Shown here: positions 60,663 to 64,000 of the stretch, in pieces
How the letters are laid out: every line of letters starts with the position of its first letter
Numbering within the stretch: position 1 is the stretch's first letter
DNA from: Croceicoccus marinus
Lineage (GTDB): Bacteria; Pseudomonadota; Alphaproteobacteria; Sphingomonadales; Sphingomonadaceae
Direction of reading: 5' to 3'
Length of the DNA stretch: 64,000 nt
NCBI RefSeq assembly: GCF_001661675.2
Contig: NZ_CP019603.1
Coordinates: 248,001 to 312,000, forward strand
The notes under the pieces: generated by a model
What the model was told of the DNA's origin: nothing
The model's database searches: none
Seen by the model: the letters and a program-made list of their open reading frames with translations, nothing else
Program-made: the position numbers and the translations under genes

Positions 60663-63603
60663 ATGAGGAACAACCGCAAGTTTCTGAATTTCAAGAATTC
60701 GCTGCTGATCGGCAGCGCGTTGATGATGCCGCAGATGGCCCATGCGCAGGAGGCGGGCACCATGGACGCGCAAGAGGCTGCCGAAGACGCGGCCGCAGCC
60801 GTCGAGGAAGTGACCTCGCCCGGCGACAATGCGATCGTCGTCACCGGCTTCCGCGCGTCGCTGAACGCGGCCATTTCCGCCAAGCGCGAGTCGGTCGGCC
60901 AGGTCGACGTGATCGTCGCCGAGGACATCGCCAAGTTCCCCGACACGAACCTTGCCGAATCGCTGCAGCGCATCCCCGGCGTCGCGATCGAGCGTGACGC
61001 CGGCGAAGGCCGCTCCATCACCGTCCTAGGTCGACGTGATCGTCGCCGAGGACATCGCCAAGTTCCCCGACACGAACCTTGCCGAATCGCTGCAGCGCAT
61101 CCCCGGCGTCGCGATCGAGCGTGACGCCGGCGAAGGCCGCTCCATCACCGTCCGCGGCCTTGGCGCGCAGTTCACCCGCGTGCGCGTCAACGGCATGGAG
61201 ACCATCGCCACCTCCACCGACGGCGCGTCGTCGAACCGCGACCGTGCGTTCGACTTCAACGTGTTCGCATCCGAACTGTTCAACTCGATCGTCGTCCACA
61301 AGACCGCCTCGGCCTCGCTCGACGAAGGTTCGCTGGGCGCGGTGATCGACCTGTCGACGGGCAGCCCGCTGTCCTATGGCGCCGGCACCAAGCTCGTCGG
61401 CTCGGTGCAGGGCCGCTACAACGGTCTCAACGACGACCTTGCCCCCCGGCTTGCAGGCCTTGGCGCATGGGTGAACGATGACGAGACGCTCGGCGTCTCG
61501 GCCTCGGTCGCATGGTCGGAATACACCACGCCGGAACTGGGCAACAACTCGGTGCGCTGGACCGACGGAAGCATCGCGCAGGAACCCGACGGCAGCTATC
61601 GCTTCACCAATGTCTTCCGGTCGGTGAACGGGGTGGAATGCCGCGCGAACCCCACCGATCCGGGCTGCAACGAAGTGGCCAACGCCTTCCACCCGCGCAT
61701 TCCGCGCTATGGCCTTGTCGACCACGACCGTGAACGCCTGGGCGCCACCGCTGCGCTGCAGTTCCAGCCGACCGAGCGGACGAATATCGAGATCGACGGT
61801 CTCTATTCCAACTTCAAGGAAGACCGCGACGAGTACTGGGGCGAGGTCCTGATCCGTTCGAACGAGGCGAATATCGACCTCACGAACTATGCCATCGATG
61901 GCGACAACAATGTCGTCAGTGGTGATCTTAACAACGCGTGGATCCGCAACGAGCGGTATCACCGCGAAAGCGAAACCGAGTTCTACCAGATCTCGGGCAA
62001 GCTGGAGCAATATGTCACCGATACACTGATGGCGCGCCTGTCGGGCGGCTATTCGAAGTCCGACGCGACGATCCCGGTCGAAACGACGATCATCTTCGAC
62101 GACCGCGACGGCGTCTATTCCTATGACTACACCGACATGAAGACTCCGCTGCTGGTCTTCGCCACCGACGTCACCAACCCGGCCAACTTCCAGCTGGCCG
62201 AGTTCCGCGATCGTCCCAGCCAGGTCAACAACGAGTTCAAGACCGTCGCTCTCGACCTGGAATTCGAACCCACCGAAGGCCTGTCGTTCAAGACCGGCCC
62301 GTTCTGGCGCGAGTTCGACTTCTTCACCACCGGCGCGCGCCGCGACAGCCAGTACTGCTCGGCCTTCAGCTGCGCCGACGGTGCCTATGGCGCACCCGTC
62401 ACCGGCGACCTTGCCGAACTGTTCGAGCTGGGCGATGCAGGCCAGCCGGCGGGCAACACCAACAGCTGGGTGGTGCCCAACCTCGACGCGGCCACCGATT
62501 TCCTCGATCTGTACAACCGCCCAGCGGTCACCCAGCAGGGCGACGAGCGCGGCGTGACCGAGGAAGTGTGGGGCGGCTATTTCGAGACCGGCTTCGAACT
62601 GGATCCGGGCGTCCGCATGACCGGCAATTTCGGCATGCGCTTCGCCCACACCAACCAGACGTCCAGCGGTTTCAACAGCGGCCAGTTCGTGACCGTCAAG
62701 CGCAGCTATGACGACCTGCTGCCCGCCATCAACCTGAACGTCTTCCCGGCGGATAATTTCATCATCCGCGGTGCCGTCGCCAAGGTTCTGACCCGTCCCA
62801 GCCTCGGTTCGCTGACGCCGGGCGGTTCGGTCGACCAGTTCAATTTCGGCATCTCGTCGGGCAATCCGTTCATCGACCCGTACCGGGCCTGGAACTACGA
62901 CGTCGCGTTCGAATACTATTTCGCTCCGGGCGCGATCGCGTCGGTGGCGCTGTTCCGCAAGGATGTCGAAAGCTTCCCGATCAGCGACGTCCAGACCATC
63001 ACCTATGCGCAGAGCGGCCTGCCGCTCTCGCTGCTGACGGACGGAACGCCTGCCTATGACGCAGTCGTCAACGGCACCGATCCCAATCGCGAATTCGTCG
63101 CCCGCACGACGGTCAACGGCGAAGGCGCGACGATCCAGGGTATCGAGGTCGGCTTCAACCTGCCCTTCTCGGCGTTTGCGGACGGCTTTGTCAGCGATTT
63201 CGGCGTGCTGGGCAACGTGACCTATGTCGACAGTTCGCAGGACGTGACCACCGACGACGGCGACATCCGGACGGTTACTTTCCCGGGCGTGTCGGAATAT
63301 TCGGCCAACGGCACGGTCTATTATGACGACGGCACCTTCTCGGTCCGCGTGTCGGGCGCCTATCGCGACGGCTATCACACCGGGGCTAGCGGCAATGGCA
63401 ATTTCCTCGAAGGGTTCAATTCCACCTTCAACCTCGACGCCGCGGTGCGCTACCAGCTCACCGACAATATCGAACTGATGCTCGACGGCACGAACCTGAC
63501 CGACAACTATCGCTATCGCTGGGCCGACATCGACACCAAGCGGAACTACGAGAACAACCATTTCGGCCGCATCATCATGTTCGGTGCCCGGTTCGAATTG
63601 TGA
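60663..63603 (+). pseudogene. TonB-dependent receptor broken by a tandem duplication and 1-base insertion
   Basis: ATG 60663 follows GAGGA and encodes a signal peptide (LIGSALMMPQMAHAQ) and the plug start (IVVTGFRASLNAAISAKRES, AEDIAKFPDTNLAESLQRIP). The frame breaks after ITV near 61024 and ends in a stop at 61124. Reading resumes at 61036 in another frame through the second copy, with SITVRGLGAQFTRVRVNGME, and goes on to a normal barrel ending FGRIIMFGARFEL at 63603. Removing one 127-base unit gives a full frame of 937 residues. It would import pectin oligomers with energy from TonB. Confidence 0.85.
60901..61153 (+). repeat. 126-bp exact tandem duplication plus one T in the TonB receptor gene
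   Basis: AGGTCGACGTGATCG to CATCACCGTCC at 60901-61026 is repeated without change at 61028-61153. One extra base, T61027, lies between, creating CCTAGG. The unit covers the plug AEDIAKFPDTN segment. Confidence 0.97.
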
Positions 63604-63631
63604 TCTCGGGAAGGGGCAGGGTTTCGGCATC

Positions 63632-64000
63632 ATGAAGTCTGACAGAAGATCGGTTCTTGCGGGGACCCTCGCCCTTTCCACCATCCTGACCACTCGCGGT
63701 GAGGCGCAAACTGCACCGCCGAGCGCGGGAGGCCCAAGCTCTCCGGGTCTCCCGCAACCCCACGAAACGATAGACCTGTGGCCGCGCGAGCTGTGGCCAA
63801 GGGGCGCGCCCGGTGCACCCGGCTCCCTCCCCGACGAGGTGACCACGGAACGCTCCGCCGATCCGCTTGTCACCGACCGCGCCGTCCTTGGCATTTCCGT
63901 GCCCCGGCTTGCCGTATTCCGCCCCGACCATCCGAACGGGGCGGCGCTCCTCCTGACTCCCGGCGGCGGCTATCGCCATGTCGTCGTGGACAAGGAAGGG
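63632..64000 (+). CDS. Exported alpha/beta hydrolase/esterase, N-terminal part (cut by window edge)
   Basis: ATG 63632 starts 123 codons that run off the right edge. The leader has a twin-arginine-like pattern (MKSDRRSVLAGTLALSTIL) ending near GEAQ. After a Pro-rich linker (LWPRELWPRGAPGAPGSLP) comes the oxyanion-hole strand LLLTPGGGYRHVVVDKEG, typical of carbohydrate esterases of the alpha/beta-hydrolase fold. It lies 28 bases after the TonB receptor and is probably a pectin or hemicellulose deacetylase. Confidence 0.75.
   Translation, partial: MKSDRRSVLAGTLALSTILTTRGEAQTAPPSAGGPSSPGLPQPHETIDLWPRELWPRGAPGAPGSLPDEVTTERSADPLVTDRAVLGISVPRLAVFRPDHPNGAALLLTPGGGYRHVVVDKEG

Noticed and set aside
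61018..63894. A 958-codon open frame on the minus strand across the TonB receptor gene
   Set aside because: It is antisense to a clear TonB receptor barrel; its low-complexity, dipeptide-biased translation (DRDR, VVGH-type) is what GC-rich codon bias gives on the opposite strand.

Overview
The window is GC-rich and has the gene style of an alphaproteobacterium of the order Sphingomonadales (Sphingomonas, Novosphingobium or Erythrobacter-like). The pointers are TonB-dependent polysaccharide uptake with an AEDIAKFPDTNLAESLQR plug segment, HisKA_2-type sensor kinases, DUF885 lipoprotein peptidases, a DUF4331/HupE cluster, and the IS3 and IS21 types present. The order is inferred from protein style; no rRNA marker is in the window.

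Layout. (1) 1-7757, minus strand: a cellulose synthesis operon, bcsR-like, bcsQ, a fused bcsA-bcsB, and the start of bcsC running off the left edge. Three of the junctions are tight, two of them 4-base ATGA overlaps. (2) 7758 to about 18 kb: an accessory region with a solo tyrosine recombinase, an intact IS3 element inside a broken gene, a run of small genes (two pairs of paralogues, several with their own hairpin terminators), a RES/Xre toxin-antitoxin pair with a palindrome in front, a decayed IS21 transposase, and a decayed copy of part of the amidohydrolase gene found at 29-30 kb. (3) 18-31 kb: a catabolic-looking set, MFS transporter, GH39-like protein without its catalytic glutamates, FAD monooxygenase, divergent GntR regulator with a perfect palindrome in the shared promoter, secreted CehA-like metallohydrolase, alpha/beta hydrolase and amidohydrolase, interrupted by an exonuclease, a GAF histidine kinase and transposase and GGDEF relics. 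(4) 31-38.7 kb, minus strand: a YadA-like trimeric adhesin with a large internal duplication, then a co-directional set of RskA-like anti-sigma, ECF sigma factor, HupE/UreJ-type membrane protein, TPR protein and two half-length DUF4331 proteins. (5) 38.7-44.4 kb: an intergenic 10-bp tandem repeat, an RND efflux pump that has lost its 5-prime part and its adaptor gene, its outer-membrane factor, and a DUF885 peptidase. (6) 44.6-50.7 kb: a glycan or sugar-osmolyte cluster, GT4, sulfotransferase, then convergent GT2, MurG-like GT and a two-domain sucrose-phosphate synthase/phosphatase-like enzyme. (7) 51.5-64 kb: a pectin/uronate utilisation locus with a LacI regulator, RpiB-type isomerase, KduD-like SDR, KdgK-like kinase, type-B carboxylesterase, rhamnogalacturonan acetylesterase, KdgF-like cupin, PL1 pectate lyase, TonB receptor and an alpha/beta hydrolase cut by the right edge.

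In the pectin locus, the lyase and esterases would break down and de-esterify pectin outside the cytoplasm, the TonB receptor would import oligomers, and the isomerase, SDR and kinase would turn unsaturated uronates into 2-keto-3-deoxy-6-phosphogluconate. Four copies of an ACCGGT-centred operator in the promoters of this locus suggest one LacI-family repressor controls it. The most striking anomaly is in the TonB receptor gene: an exact 126-bp tandem duplication plus one extra T breaks the reading frame, and removing one 127-base unit restores a full-length receptor.
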